Origin: Macromonas bipunctata
GTDB lineage: Bacteria; Pseudomonadota; Gammaproteobacteria; Burkholderiales; Burkholderiaceae_C
Assembly: GCF_002837135.1 (NCBI RefSeq)
Contig: NZ_NWBQ01000048.1
Span: 1 to 64,000 of the forward strand
Direction: 5' to 3'
DNA length: 64,000 nt
The notes under the pieces were generated by a model. The model saw only the letters and a list, made by a program, of their open reading frames with translations, was not told the DNA's origin and ran no database searches. Both the position numbers and the translations under genes were made by a program. This document shows, piece after piece, positions 8,089 through 17,443 of the stretch (position 1 is its first letter; the number at the start of each line of letters is the position of its first letter).

Positions 8089-9463
8089 CAGCAACGGCGA
8101 GCGCATCTACACCCGCGCCGGCAACTTTAAGCTGGACGAACTGGGCGAGATTGTGGCCAACAACGGCGCCAAGCTGGTGGATCCGACCACCGGTGAGCCT
8201 TACAAGTGGCCCAATGGCGGTGTGGCCCCGGGCCGCGAAACCACGGGCGTGACGATGGACTTGAACCTGGACACCCGCGCTGCGGTTGCCGTGCCCAATG
8301 CCGTCACCGGCTTGACCGACCCACCGTTGAAAACCTATGGCACCACGCTGCAAGTGTTTGACCAGCAAGGTGCGGCCATCAACATGGATTTCTATTTCAA
8401 AAAAACCGAGTCCAACACGTGGGCAGTGTACGCAAAATACCCTAAAGACGATGGCACAAATAAAACAGCGGCAGCACCATCTGCAACACCGACCAAGGGT
8501 GGTGTTGTTGACGCAGCTTGGAGTTCATCTAACCCGGATCAATACGACGCGACAACAGACGCTGACAATGACCCCGATTTGAAGCCAATTGCTTTCTTGC
8601 AATTTGATTCTTTTGGGAAAATCAGCAATATGACGGAAGCCTCTACATGGGGCCCAACGTCAACTGGTACTGCCCCCACGAATCCGATCACCAGTGCTCA
8701 GCTGACGGGAACCGATCTTAAAATTATTGGTGGTGCAAATACCATAACCTACAGCAATGCCAGTGTGAAGGCTGTTGACACATCCGCTAGTTCAACAGGT
8801 GCGCCAGCAGCAACTACTTACACAGTCAACAGCGACGGTACGATTGATGTGTCTGTAGACCCTGGTGTTAACGGTGATCCCATAGTTAAAACAACGTACA
8901 AAGTTATTGAAAACTGGCAGCCAGCTTTCCCCGCTTCCGCCCCTGTTGCATTTTCTGTTCCTATCAACAACATAAAAAATGAAAGTGGTTCGACTACTTC
9001 TTTGGGTCAAGCAAACAGCCCGAAGGGCATCACGGTTGACTTCTCCAAGATCACCCAAAACGCTCAAGAGTTCAGCGTGACCGCGCTGGATCAGGACGGC
9101 AACCCGCCCGGCTTCCTGACCAAGATCAGCGTGGAAGACGACGGTACCATTTCCGCCAAGTACACCAACGGTCAGACCGAGTCGATGGGCCAGCTCAAGC
9201 TGGCCAACTTCCGCAACGTGTCGGGGTTGGAGCCGTCCAGCGGTGGTTATTGGGTGGAGTCGAAAGACTCGGGCGGCCCGGTGTTTGGCGTGCCGGGTTC
9301 GGGCAGCTTTGGCTCGTTGCGCGGCGGTGCGCTGGAAGAGTCCAACGTGGACTTGACCGCCGAGCTGGTGAACATGATGACCGCGCAGCGCAATTACCAA
9401 GCCAACTCGCAGACCATCAAGACGCAAGACCAGATCATGAACACCGTGATCAACCTGAAGTAA
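7808..9463 (+). CDS. flgE: Flagellar hook protein FlgE, copy 2 (tandem paralogue)
   Basis: This 551-residue protein is a second complete hook subunit 18 bases after the first. It shares the first 94 and, with one change, the last 145 residues with its neighbour, which form the D0/D1 polymerisation core. The middle of about 250 residues keeps blocks such as LKTYGTTLQVFDQQGAAINM and LQFDSFGK but is otherwise different (for example the Thr/Ser-rich 310-360 region). The identity at the ends points to recent duplication or ongoing gene conversion, with the surface domain diverging or replaced. It could build mixed hooks, or serve a second filament or growth condition; sequence alone cannot say. 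Confidence 0.92.
   Translation: MSFNIGLSGLNASAKNLDVIGHNIANVNTVGMKTQRAEFAELYASSLGSAGGMGLGMGTSIATVSQEFTQGNLSDTGNELDLAINGAGFFTLEASNGERIYTRAGNFKLDELGEIVANNGAKLVDPTTGEPYKWPNGGVAPGRETTGVTMDLNLDTRAAVAVPNAVTGLTDPPLKTYGTTLQVFDQQGAAINMDFYFKKTESNTWAVYAKYPKDDGTNKTAAAPSATPTKGGVVDAAWSSSNPDQYDATTDADNDPDLKPIAFLQFDSFGKISNMTEASTWGPTSTGTAPTNPITSAQLTGTDLKIIGGANTITYSNASVKAVDTSASSTGAPAATTYTVNSDGTIDVSVDPGVNGDPIVKTTYKVIENWQPAFPASAPVAFSVPINNIKNESGSTTSLGQANSPKGITVDFSKITQNAQEFSVTALDQDGNPPGFLTKISVEDDGTISAKYTNGQTESMGQLKLANFRNVSGLEPSSGGYWVESKDSGGPVFGVPGSGSFGSLRGGALEESNVDLTAELVNMMTAQRNYQANSQTIKTQDQIMNTVINLK
9026..9463 (+). repeat. Direct repeat B, copy 2 (3' end of second flgE)
   Basis: Second copy of 7352-7789, offset 1674 bases, ending at the flgE stop codon. 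Recombination between the B copies or the A copies would delete one gene or make a chimera. Confidence 0.9.
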
Positions 9464-9539
9464 CCGGGCAAGCGTCTAGCAAAACTGGCTGGCCCGTGGG
9501 GCTGGCCAGGTGGTTTGAATTTGAGCAAGGAGTTGCACT

Positions 9540-10280
9540 GTGGATCGCGTTATTTACACCGCCATGTCGGGCGCCAACGCTGCCATGTACCGGCAGCAGT
9601 TGCTTTCGAACAACCTGGCCAACGTCAACACCAACGGCTTTAGGGCCGAGATGGCCACGTTCCGGCACGTGCCGGTGCGTGGCGAAGGGGCCAGCACCCG
9701 CGTGCATGCGCTGGAGGCCACCGCCGGGCATTTGGATTTGCCGGGCACCGTGGCCACGACGGGCCGCCCGCTGGACGTGGCGGCACAGGGCCAAGCTTAC
9801 TTTGCTATTCAGGGTTTGGATGGCGTGGAGGCTTATACCCGTGCTGGGAATTTGCAAATTTCGCAAAACGGCAATCTGGTGGGCCATGCAGGTTTGCCAA
9901 TGCTGGACGCGGGTGGCGCGCCCATCACCATTCCAGCCAACGCTGAGGTGGGCATAGGCAGCGATGGCACCATCAGCGTGAAGGTGGCGGGCGAGAACCC
10001 GCAAGCTGTGGGCCGCTTGAAGCTCGTCACGCCCAACGCCGAGGCCCGCCTGCAACGCGGTGAGGACGGTTTGTTCCGGGGCGCGGACAACCAGCCTTTG
10101 CCCGCCGACCCGGCGGCACAAATGGTCAGCGGCGCACTGGAAGGCTCCAACGTGAACCCAGTCGAAGCGATGGTGAACATGATTTCTGCAGCGCGGCTGT
10201 TCGAGGCGCAAATGAAGATGATTAAAAATGCTGAACAAAATGACCAGACGGCTGGCAAATTGTTGGGCATGAACGCCTGA
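9540..10280 (+). CDS. flgF: Flagellar rod protein FlgF
   Basis: FlgF is a proximal rod protein. The 246-residue product begins with VIYTAMSGANAAMYRQQLLSNNLANVNTNGF (read in two parts) and ends with SNVNPVEAMVNMISAARLFEAQMKMI. The start codon is GTG at 9540, fixed by AAGGAG 9 bases upstream and by the family N-terminus MDRVIYTAMSG. It lies 76 bases after the second flgE, a slightly larger gap than elsewhere in the run. Confidence 0.94.
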   Translation: MDRVIYTAMSGANAAMYRQQLLSNNLANVNTNGFRAEMATFRHVPVRGEGASTRVHALEATAGHLDLPGTVATTGRPLDVAAQGQAYFAIQGLDGVEAYTRAGNLQISQNGNLVGHAGLPMLDAGGAPITIPANAEVGIGSDGTISVKVAGENPQAVGRLKLVTPNAEARLQRGEDGLFRGADNQPLPADPAAQMVSGALEGSNVNPVEAMVNMISAARLFEAQMKMIKNAEQNDQTAGKLLGMNA

Positions 10281-10303
10281 TATATTGAAATAAGGGGTTA
10301 AAA

Positions 10304-11095
10304 ATGGCAATGGTTCAGTCTCTTTGCATTGCAGCTTCAGGCATGCAGGCACAGCAAACCCATTTGGATGTTATTTCCAACAACTTGGCCAACGTATCTA
10401 CTACGGGTTTCAAGCGTGCTACGACGGTATTCGAAGATTTGATGTACCAGAATTTACGTCAAGCTGGGGGCAACAATACTGAGCAAACGCAATTGCCAAC
10501 AGGATTGCAGCTCGGGTTGGGTGTGCGTACGGTAGCCACCTCGCGCAGTTATACCCAAGGCAGCTTGCAGCAAAGCGACAAATCATTTGATATCGCCATC
10601 AACGGCAATGGGTTTTTTCAGGTGGAGTTGCCCGATGGCACCACAGGCTATACCCGTGATGGCACGTTTGAAATCAACGCCCAAGGCCAGTTGGTCACAG
10701 CCAATGGCAACCGCGTGCTGGGTGGTGTGACAGTGCCGGCGGACGCGCGCAGCATTACCGTGGGCAAAGACGGTGTGGTCACAGCCTTGATTGGCCTGAA
10801 CAACCCGCAGCCGCAGCAGATCGGCACGATTGAGACCGCATCTTTCATCAATCCGGCGGGTTTGGAGCCGCGTGGTCAAAATGTTTACACCGAAACCCAA
10901 GCATCCGGCAATCCAGTAGCCGGTACGCCGGGGGCTGACGGACTGGGTTATTTGATGCAAGGGCATTTGGAAACCTCGAACGTGAACGTGGTGCAGGAGC
11001 TGGTGTGCATGATTCAGACCCAGCGCGCTTATGAAATGAATTCGAAGGCCGTGACCACGTCCGACCAGATGCTGCAAAAACTCACGCAGCTGTAA
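10304..11095 (+). CDS. flgG: Flagellar distal rod protein FlgG
   Basis: FlgG builds the distal rod that crosses the P and L rings. The 263-residue length and motifs are standard: SLCIAASGMQAQQTHLDVIS, NNLANVSTTGFKRA, FDIAINGNGFFQVELPDG and the end SNVNVVQELVCMIQTQRAYE. One oddity is VQELVCMIQ, where most FlgG proteins have VxELVxMIxxQRAYE with a non-Cys residue. An AAGGGG ribosome site precedes the ATG. Confidence 0.95.
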   Translation: MAMVQSLCIAASGMQAQQTHLDVISNNLANVSTTGFKRATTVFEDLMYQNLRQAGGNNTEQTQLPTGLQLGLGVRTVATSRSYTQGSLQQSDKSFDIAINGNGFFQVELPDGTTGYTRDGTFEINAQGQLVTANGNRVLGGVTVPADARSITVGKDGVVTALIGLNNPQPQQIGTIETASFINPAGLEPRGQNVYTETQASGNPVAGTPGADGLGYLMQGHLETSNVNVVQELVCMIQTQRAYEMNSKAVTTSDQMLQKLTQL

Positions 11096-11160
11096 CGGTG
11101 GCGGCGGGCTTGGTGCCGCTGCCTTGAATGTCTTTGTGTTGTATTGATGGATGGTTTGCC

Positions 11161-11898
11161 ATGCGCCGCTCTTTGTTGCCTTCCCTGATGTGTGCGCCTG
11201 CCGTTGGCCGTTGGCCATTGCGGTTGGGTGGGCTGGCGCTGGTGTTGGCGGCCACGGGTTGCAACACTTTGTCGCGGGTGCCGGATGTGGAGCTGGCCAA
11301 GGGGCCAGACGATCCGTCGATGCTGTACCCGGCGCGCCAAGAGCGGTCGTTTGATCCGCCCACCGGATCGCTGTTTGCCACGTCGTCGTACCGCCCAGGG
11401 TTTGAGGATCACCGTGCGCGGTTGGTGGGGGACGCGTTGACGATCAATGTCGTAGAGAGCGTGTTGGCATCGCAGGAATCCAACTCTGGTGTGAGTCGTC
11501 AGTCAACATTGGGGGCGGCCATTAGCATGTTGCCTTTAATTGGTACTGCTTTGGGCACAAAACTGGATGCCGAGGCCGAAACCAGCAACAGTATGAGTGG
11601 CAATGGTTCTACGGCCAGCAACAATTTTTTCCAGGGCGCTATCACCGCCACGGTGGTGGAAGTGTTGCCCAACGGCCATTTGCAGGTGGTGGCCGAGAAG
11701 CAGGTGGGCGTGAACCAGAACGTGGATGTTCTCAAGTTTACGGGCACGGTAGATCCGCGCACCATTGCACCGGGCAATATGGTGGCTTCGACGCAGGTGG
11801 CCAATGTGCGTGTTTTGTCGCGTGGCCGTGGCGCGCAGGACGATGCCCAAACCTTTGGTTGGCTGGCGCGTTTCTTTCTGACGCTCTCGCCGTTCTGA
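11161..11898 (+). CDS. flgH: Flagellar L-ring lipoprotein FlgH
   Basis: FlgH forms the L ring in the outer membrane. From the ATG at 11161 the product is 245 residues with a basic start (MRRSLLPSL), a hydrophobic stretch and the lipobox LAATGC, placing the lipidated Cys at 34. Downstream are SLFATSSYRPGFEDHRARLVGD, GDALTINVVES and RTIAPGNMVASTQVANVRV, typical of the family. An in-frame ATG at 11128 would give an over-long N-region. It lies 65 bases after flgG. Confidence 0.93.
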   Translation: MRRSLLPSLMCAPAVGRWPLRLGGLALVLAATGCNTLSRVPDVELAKGPDDPSMLYPARQERSFDPPTGSLFATSSYRPGFEDHRARLVGDALTINVVESVLASQESNSGVSRQSTLGAAISMLPLIGTALGTKLDAEAETSNSMSGNGSTASNNFFQGAITATVVEVLPNGHLQVVAEKQVGVNQNVDVLKFTGTVDPRTIAPGNMVASTQVANVRVLSRGRGAQDDAQTFGWLARFFLTLSPF

Positions 11899-11993
11899 TG
11901 GGGTGAGGCCACATTTGGCGGGTGTTTGCCGGTCTTTTTGACGTTTGCACCGCCGTCAGTCGTCTGCACAATAGGTTCAAGGGGTATTGTGCG

Positions 11994-13250
11994 ATGAACA
12001 GATTCAATTTTTACAAATTACATGCCGTCCACAGCGCGCTGCTCGCAGTGGCCGTCGGGTGGGGGGCGGCGGTGGCTCCGGCCCATGCCGCGCGCATCAA
12101 GGATGTGGCCGCCGTGCAGGGGGTGCGCACCAACCAACTCACGGGTTACGGGCTGGTGGTGGGGTTGGACGGCAAAGGCGACAAAGCCGGTGGCCCAGCC
12201 AGCCAGAGTTTGCGCAACTACTTGCAGCAAATGGGTCTCTCTCTGGGATCAAACGTCAAAGACGGTAAAGCCATTGACTCGAACATCAGCGGGGCCAATA
12301 TCAAGAGTGACAACGTGGCCGCTGTGTTAGTCACTGCACAATTGCCGCCGTTCGCGCGCCCAGGGCAGGCCATCGATGTGACGGTATCGTCGATAGGCGA
12401 TGCCAAGTCGCTGCGCGGGGGTACCCTCATCAGCACCCCGTTGCGTGGGGTGGACGGTCAGATTTATGCGCTGGCGCAGGGCAACCTGTTGGTGGGTGGT
12501 GCGGGTGGCAGTTCCAAGGACGGCAAAAGCAGTGTGCAGGTCAACCACTTGAACGCAGGCCGTATCCCCGACGGAGCGCAAGTAGAACGCGCGGTACCCA
12601 CGCCTTTTTTGCAGGGCGATTTTATTGAGTTGGGTGTCAAGTCGGCGGATTTTCAGACGGCGCGCCGGGTGGCAGCGGCCATCAACCAGTCCAAAGGCGG
12701 TGGCACAGCGCAGGCGTTGGATGGCCGGGTGGTGCGGGTGCGTGCGCCACAAAACCCGGATGCGCGGGTGGCGTTTTTGGCTGATCTGGAAGAATTGAAT
12801 TTGGATTTGCCCACGCCTGAAGCGCGGGTGGTGGTCAATTCCCGCACTGGCTCGATTGTGATGAACCAGGCCGTGACTTTGGGGGCCTGTGCCGTAGCGC
12901 ATGGCAACTTGACCATCAGCGTCGATTCCACCCCCGTCATCAGCCAACCCAATTCCTTCACGGGCAACGACAACGACACCAACATTGGCATCAACGCCAA
13001 GAACAACCAAAATACCGCCATAGTGGCCAATGCCGCCAACAATGGTGGCGTGCGTACCGTGGAGTCTGAAAAGGCCAATATCACCATCACGCAAGACGGC
13101 GGTCGGCTGATGCACTTGCCCCCTGCACCGCAGTTGTCGGATGTGGTGCGTGCGCTCAACAGCATGGGCGTGACACCGCAAGATTTGGTGGCCATTTTGC
13201 AGGCCATCAAATCGGCTGGTGCCCTCAACGCTGAGCTGGAGGTGATCTGA
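11994..13250 (+). CDS. flgI: Flagellar P-ring protein FlgI
   Basis: FlgI forms the periplasmic P ring. The 418-residue precursor has a signal peptide (cleavage candidate PAHA then ARIKD at about 32) and the family start RIKDVAAVQGVRTNQLTGYG, with GLVVGLDGKGD following. The start at 11994 has AAGGGG upstream. It is about 45 residues longer than typical FlgI. The extra length falls mostly at residues 322-358, an Asn/Asp/Thr-rich segment (NDNDTNIGINAKNNQNTAI) where shorter family members have a brief loop. The C-terminus (LVAILQAIKSAGALNAELEVI) is normal. Confidence 0.94.
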   Translation: MNRFNFYKLHAVHSALLAVAVGWGAAVAPAHAARIKDVAAVQGVRTNQLTGYGLVVGLDGKGDKAGGPASQSLRNYLQQMGLSLGSNVKDGKAIDSNISGANIKSDNVAAVLVTAQLPPFARPGQAIDVTVSSIGDAKSLRGGTLISTPLRGVDGQIYALAQGNLLVGGAGGSSKDGKSSVQVNHLNAGRIPDGAQVERAVPTPFLQGDFIELGVKSADFQTARRVAAAINQSKGGGTAQALDGRVVRVRAPQNPDARVAFLADLEELNLDLPTPEARVVVNSRTGSIVMNQAVTLGACAVAHGNLTISVDSTPVISQPNSFTGNDNDTNIGINAKNNQNTAIVANAANNGGVRTVESEKANITITQDGGRLMHLPPAPQLSDVVRALNSMGVTPQDLVAILQAIKSAGALNAELEVI

Positions 13251-13251
13251 C

Positions 13252-14190
13252 ATGGACTTGAGCAGCAGCACCGTTTCCTTGGCCGGTCAGCGCGGTTTGG
13301 CCGCCGACAGCAAAGCACTCAATGGTTTGAACGCCTTGGCGGGCAAAGACAGCAAAGCCGCCATCAAAGAGACCGCCCGTCAGTTTGAAGCCCTGTTCAT
13401 GCGTGAATTGCTCAAGAGTATGCGCGATGCGACGATGAAGAGCGGGTTGATGGAAAGCGAGCAAGGCGACTTTGCCACTGATATGCTCGACCAGCAGTAC
13501 GCCCAACAAATGGTGGGCCTGCCCCGAGGCTTGAGTGAAATGATTGAACGGCAGTTATCGCAGCAAATTGCCCCGAACAACAGCTCGGGACAAAGCGGTG
13601 GTGCGCCGCCGTCGGCCACTTGGTCGGGCCGTGAGGCGCGCAGCACGGTGGCGGCGGTTGCGGCGCAGGCGCGTTCGGTAGGTGCGGCCAGCGGCGGTGG
13701 AGACACTGGAGGCAACGCCAATGCGGCCACGTTTGTGGGGCAGCACAACGCAGCGGCCCAGCAGGTGGCGCGTGAATCGGGTATTCCGGCAGCGTTCATG
13801 CTGGGGCAGGCGGCACACGAAACCGGTTGGGGCCGCAGCCAGATCAAAAGTGCCGATGGCAGCAACAGCTTCAACCTGTTTGGCATCAAGGCGGGGCCGG
13901 GCTGGAACGGCAAGGTGGCGGAAATTACCACCACCGAGTACATTGGAGGCCAGCCGCGCAAGGTGGTGGCCAAGTTCCGCGCCTACGACTCCTACGCCGA
14001 CTCGTTCCGCGACTACGCCCGCCTGATCGGCAACAGCCCGCGCTACGCCAAGGTGATGGACAACCTGCACTCGCCGCAAAGCTTTGCCGCCAACCTGCAG
14101 CAGGCTGGCTACGCCACCGACCCCCAATACGCCAGCAAGCTCAGCCGCGTCATCCAGACCGCCATGAACCTGCAGCGCACCGCCACCTGA
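13252..14190 (+). CDS. flgJ: Peptidoglycan hydrolase / rod cap FlgJ
   Basis: FlgJ is the bifunctional rod cap and muralytic enzyme that opens peptidoglycan for the rod. The 312-residue protein has an N-terminal rod-binding domain (ARQFEALFMRELLKSMRDAT, MLDQQYAQQM) and a linker of Ser/Gly/Ala. A C-terminal glucosaminidase domain follows with AAHETGWGRSQI (catalytic Glu), NLFGIKAG and the conserved FRAYDSYADSFRDYARLI block. It starts 1 base after the flgI stop, so coupling is likely. Confidence 0.95.
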   Translation: MDLSSSTVSLAGQRGLAADSKALNGLNALAGKDSKAAIKETARQFEALFMRELLKSMRDATMKSGLMESEQGDFATDMLDQQYAQQMVGLPRGLSEMIERQLSQQIAPNNSSGQSGGAPPSATWSGREARSTVAAVAAQARSVGAASGGGDTGGNANAATFVGQHNAAAQQVARESGIPAAFMLGQAAHETGWGRSQIKSADGSNSFNLFGIKAGPGWNGKVAEITTTEYIGGQPRKVVAKFRAYDSYADSFRDYARLIGNSPRYAKVMDNLHSPQSFAANLQQAGYATDPQYASKLSRVIQTAMNLQRTAT

Positions 14191-14210
14191 GCCTTCAATA
14201 GGATCCCGTC

Positions 14211-16358
14211 ATGAGCAACAACAGCCTTAACATTGCCCGCAGCGCCGTGACCAGCAACCTGGCTGCGCTGCAGGTGATAGGCCACAACATTGCCAACGCC
14301 ACCACCGAAGGCTACACGCGCCAGACGGTGGACATGCAGGCGCGCACCGGCAGCCAGCTGGGCTCCAGCCTCAACTTCTTTGGCCAGGGCGTGAACGTGG
14401 CCAGCGTGGAGCGCCAGTACAGCGGCTTTCTGACGCGCGAGGCGCAGGCCACCAAGTCCGTGGCGGCGGGCGACGCCGCGCACTACATGCGCCTGCAGCA
14501 GTTGGAAGAACTGTTCCCGATGGGCGAGACCGGCATGGGCGAGGTCATCAACGGCGCGCTCAACGCCTGGGTGGATGTGGCCTCGTCGCCCATCGACCTG
14601 ACCGCGCGCGCCGTGGCCCTGACCAGCGCCGAGGACTTGGCCACGCGCTTGCAGGCCACCACCAGTGGTTTGGACGAGTTGCGTGTGTCGGCCACGCAGC
14701 AGTTCAATGGTGCATTGGACAGCATCAACACGTTGGCCAAGTCGATTGCCGCGCTCAATGCAAAGGTGATGCAGTCGGGCGACGAGGTGTCCAACGACCT
14801 GCTGGACCAGCGTGAGCAGGCCATCACCGACCTCAACAAGTACGTGCAGACCAGCACTGTGGCCGACGCGCGCGGTGGCCTGACGCTGTTTGTGGCCGGC
14901 GGCCAGCCGCTGGTGCTGGGCGGCACCGCGTTCCAGCTCAAGAACGCCGCCGACCCCAGCGTCAAGAATGGCAGCCAGCTCGCGCCCATCGACTCGATGC
15001 AGGTGGCGGTGGTGCTGGACCGCGGCGACGGCCAGCCCACGGCGCTCAACCCGCAGATGCTGGGCGGCGGTGAACTCAGCGGCCTGCTGCAGTTCGTCAA
15101 CCACGACCTGACCGACACCCAGAACGCGGTGGGGCGCCTGGCCATGTCGCTGGCGGTGCAGATGAATGAACAGCACCGCCTGGGTATCGACCTCAACGGC
15201 CAGGCCGGCGGCGATTTGTTCAGCCTGCAGGGCGGCTACGTCAGCACCAACGCCACCAGCGGCGCGGTCAGCATCAGCGCCTTGCCTGCGCTCAAGCCCG
15301 ATGGCTCCCGCGCCGCTGGCACCGTAGCAGCCACCGTGACCGACCCGACCGCGCTCAAGGCGTCGAACTACGAGTTGCAGTTTGACGCCAGCGATCCGAC
15401 CAAAGGCGCCTTGGTGCGCTTGTCGGATGGCGCGAGCGTGTCATTTCAGGTGGACTCTGCCACCGATCCCGAACCAGGCCGGTTGAGGTTTGGTACGGCT
15501 GCCGATTCCGAGTTCGATGGCCTGTCGTTTGCGGTGGACACTACCCAGCCCCTGCCCACTGGCGGCGACCGCTACCTGTTCAAGCCCTTCGCCGATGTGA
15601 GCCGCAACATCAACATGGCCGTCACCCAGCCTGCCAGCGTGGCGGTGGCCAGCCCGGTGTATGCGTCGTTTGCGTCGGCCAACACCGGCAGCATGGGGCT
15701 GCAAAGCCTGAGCCTGAGCGCGGCCAGCCCGAGCTTGAAGGATGTGATGGCTTCTGGGTCATTGCCCACAATATCGTTGGAGTACGACAGCGCAACTGGC
15801 ACCTTTGACGGCCTTGCTGCATCTCCAGCAGGCAGTGCTCAATTTTTAGATAAAGATGGCGCGCCTTTATCTGCCCCCAACTTGCCCAAATACGTTCCCG
15901 GCGCAACCCTGAATATCAAGTGGAGCGATGGTGGTGGCAACAGCCTGACCTACGCCCTGATTTTGCGCGGTACGCCCGCCGATAATGACAAGTTAACCAT
16001 CCGGTCGGCGCTTCCCAATCCCAGTGACCCAGCCGCCGGTTTCATCCAGAACGCCGGCAACGCCAACGCCATGCTGGCGCTGCGCGACCAGGCCAGCCTG
16101 GACGGCGTGACGTTGAGCAACGGCTACACCAGCGTGTTCTCGGTGGTGGCCAACAAGGCGCAGGCGGGGCGGCTGGCGGCGGAGTTCTCCGACACCAAGG
16201 CCATGGCGGCCGAAAACGCGCGCTCGAGCCAGTCCGGCGTTAACCTGGACGAGGAGGCCGCGCGCTTGCTGCAGTACCAGCAGGCCTACGAGGCCGCGGC
16301 CAAGTACCTGCAGGTCATCCAGGCCAACTTCGACACCCTGCTCAGCCGCCTGGGCTGA
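14211..16358 (+). CDS. flgK: Hook-filament junction protein FlgK
   Basis: FlgK (HAP1) joins hook and filament. The 715-residue product has the axial N-terminus SALQ-type block (NLAALQVIGHNIANATTEGY, then TRQTVDMQAR) and the C-terminal SGVNLDEEAARLLQYQQAYE. It is longer than the roughly 550 residues of enterobacterial FlgK; the extra residues lie in the middle (about 400-620), which is the surface domain. Around 15.8-16.0 kb the composition is less GC-rich than the rest of the gene. It follows flgJ by 20 bases, with AATAGGAT before the ATG. Confidence 0.94.
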   Translation: MSNNSLNIARSAVTSNLAALQVIGHNIANATTEGYTRQTVDMQARTGSQLGSSLNFFGQGVNVASVERQYSGFLTREAQATKSVAAGDAAHYMRLQQLEELFPMGETGMGEVINGALNAWVDVASSPIDLTARAVALTSAEDLATRLQATTSGLDELRVSATQQFNGALDSINTLAKSIAALNAKVMQSGDEVSNDLLDQREQAITDLNKYVQTSTVADARGGLTLFVAGGQPLVLGGTAFQLKNAADPSVKNGSQLAPIDSMQVAVVLDRGDGQPTALNPQMLGGGELSGLLQFVNHDLTDTQNAVGRLAMSLAVQMNEQHRLGIDLNGQAGGDLFSLQGGYVSTNATSGAVSISALPALKPDGSRAAGTVAATVTDPTALKASNYELQFDASDPTKGALVRLSDGASVSFQVDSATDPEPGRLRFGTAADSEFDGLSFAVDTTQPLPTGGDRYLFKPFADVSRNINMAVTQPASVAVASPVYASFASANTGSMGLQSLSLSAASPSLKDVMASGSLPTISLEYDSATGTFDGLAASPAGSAQFLDKDGAPLSAPNLPKYVPGATLNIKWSDGGGNSLTYALILRGTPADNDKLTIRSALPNPSDPAAGFIQNAGNANAMLALRDQASLDGVTLSNGYTSVFSVVANKAQAGRLAAEFSDTKAMAAENARSSQSGVNLDEEAARLLQYQQAYEAAAKYLQVIQANFDTLLSRLG

Positions 16359-16437
16359 GGCGGGTCAACCCGACACTGAAGCCGAATCCGGCACCCAGCC
16401 TTCCCAATCCGTTTTTTGACCTGAAAAGGGGACGACC

Positions 16438-17418
16438 ATGGCCATCAACCGCGTGTCCACCGCCAACAGTTACGACCGCACCTTGCACAACATCGGCCAG
16501 CGCAGCAGCGAGCTGTCCAAGTCGCAGGAGCACATTTCATCGGGCAAGCGCGTGCTGCGCGCCAGCGACGACGCCGTGGCCGCCACCCTGGCCGAGCGCG
16601 CCCGCAACCGCCAGCTGCGCAACGAGGCCGACCTGCGCGCGCTGGAGGCCTCGCGCACCGCGCTGACGCAGGTCGAGTCGGCCCTGGGCGACGGCATCGA
16701 GCTGACGCAGCAGGCGCGCGAGCTGATCGTGCAGGCGGGAAACTCCACCCTGTCGGCCACCGACCGGGGCATCCTGGCCAACCAGATCGACGGCCTGCGC
16801 GACCAGCTGCTGGAAGTGGCCAAGCGCAAGGACACCTCGGGCTTGACGCTGTTTGGCGGGCTGGGGGGTGGAGATCCGGCGTTCAAAGAAGAAACGGGAT
16901 CCGGTGTCGCGCCGGACAGCGAGGTCAACTTCTATGGCCAGAACGGGCAGTACCTGCCGACCGAGAACGCCTTGCCCAAGGCGGTGGATGGCAGCGTGGC
17001 GTGGTTGGTCAACAACCCATCCAGTTCTGGTTTGCCGTCCAAAAACAACCCTGATGGCTCCACCGAACCCAATTATCTGTTTGATATTCTGGAAGAGACT
17101 GCCAAAAAATTGCGCGATCCAGCCCCGACAGAAGCTTTGTCCACCACTGTGGGTAATGCCTTGTCTGATGTGGACCAAGCGCTGGAGAACATGCGCATGG
17201 TGCGCGGCCAGGCCGGGCAGTGGCTCAATCGGGCCGATTCGATGGAAAGTCTGTTCCAGGACCGCGACCTGTTCCACGAGCAGGAAATCTCCGACCTGAC
17301 CGACCTCGATCTGGCCAAGGGCTATTCCGAGTTCCAGACCCAGCAGCTCGCGCTGAATGCCGCGCTGCAGTCCTACGCCCAGGTGCAGAAGAAATCGCTG
17401 TTTCAGTACATGGCCTGA
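16438..17418 (+). CDS. flgL: Hook-filament junction protein FlgL
   Basis: FlgL (HAP3) is the second junction protein, related to flagellin. The 326-residue protein has the flagellin-like start RVSTANSYDRTLHNI, the block SSGKRVLRASDDAVAATLAERA, and the C-terminal DLDLAKGYSEFQTQQLALNA. The central variable part (150-230) is short. AAAAGGGG lies upstream of the ATG. It ends the conserved rod-hook-junction run. Confidence 0.94.
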   Translation: MAINRVSTANSYDRTLHNIGQRSSELSKSQEHISSGKRVLRASDDAVAATLAERARNRQLRNEADLRALEASRTALTQVESALGDGIELTQQARELIVQAGNSTLSATDRGILANQIDGLRDQLLEVAKRKDTSGLTLFGGLGGGDPAFKEETGSGVAPDSEVNFYGQNGQYLPTENALPKAVDGSVAWLVNNPSSSGLPSKNNPDGSTEPNYLFDILEETAKKLRDPAPTEALSTTVGNALSDVDQALENMRMVRGQAGQWLNRADSMESLFQDRDLFHEQEISDLTDLDLAKGYSEFQTQQLALNAALQSYAQVQKKSLFQYMA

Positions 17419-17443
17419 GCGCCCGCGTGGCATGATCTAGCGC

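Noticed and set aside
6063-9463. Frameshift or assembly duplication of flgE
   Set aside because: Both copies are intact with different middle domains, so a simple assembly duplication or pseudogene does not fit.
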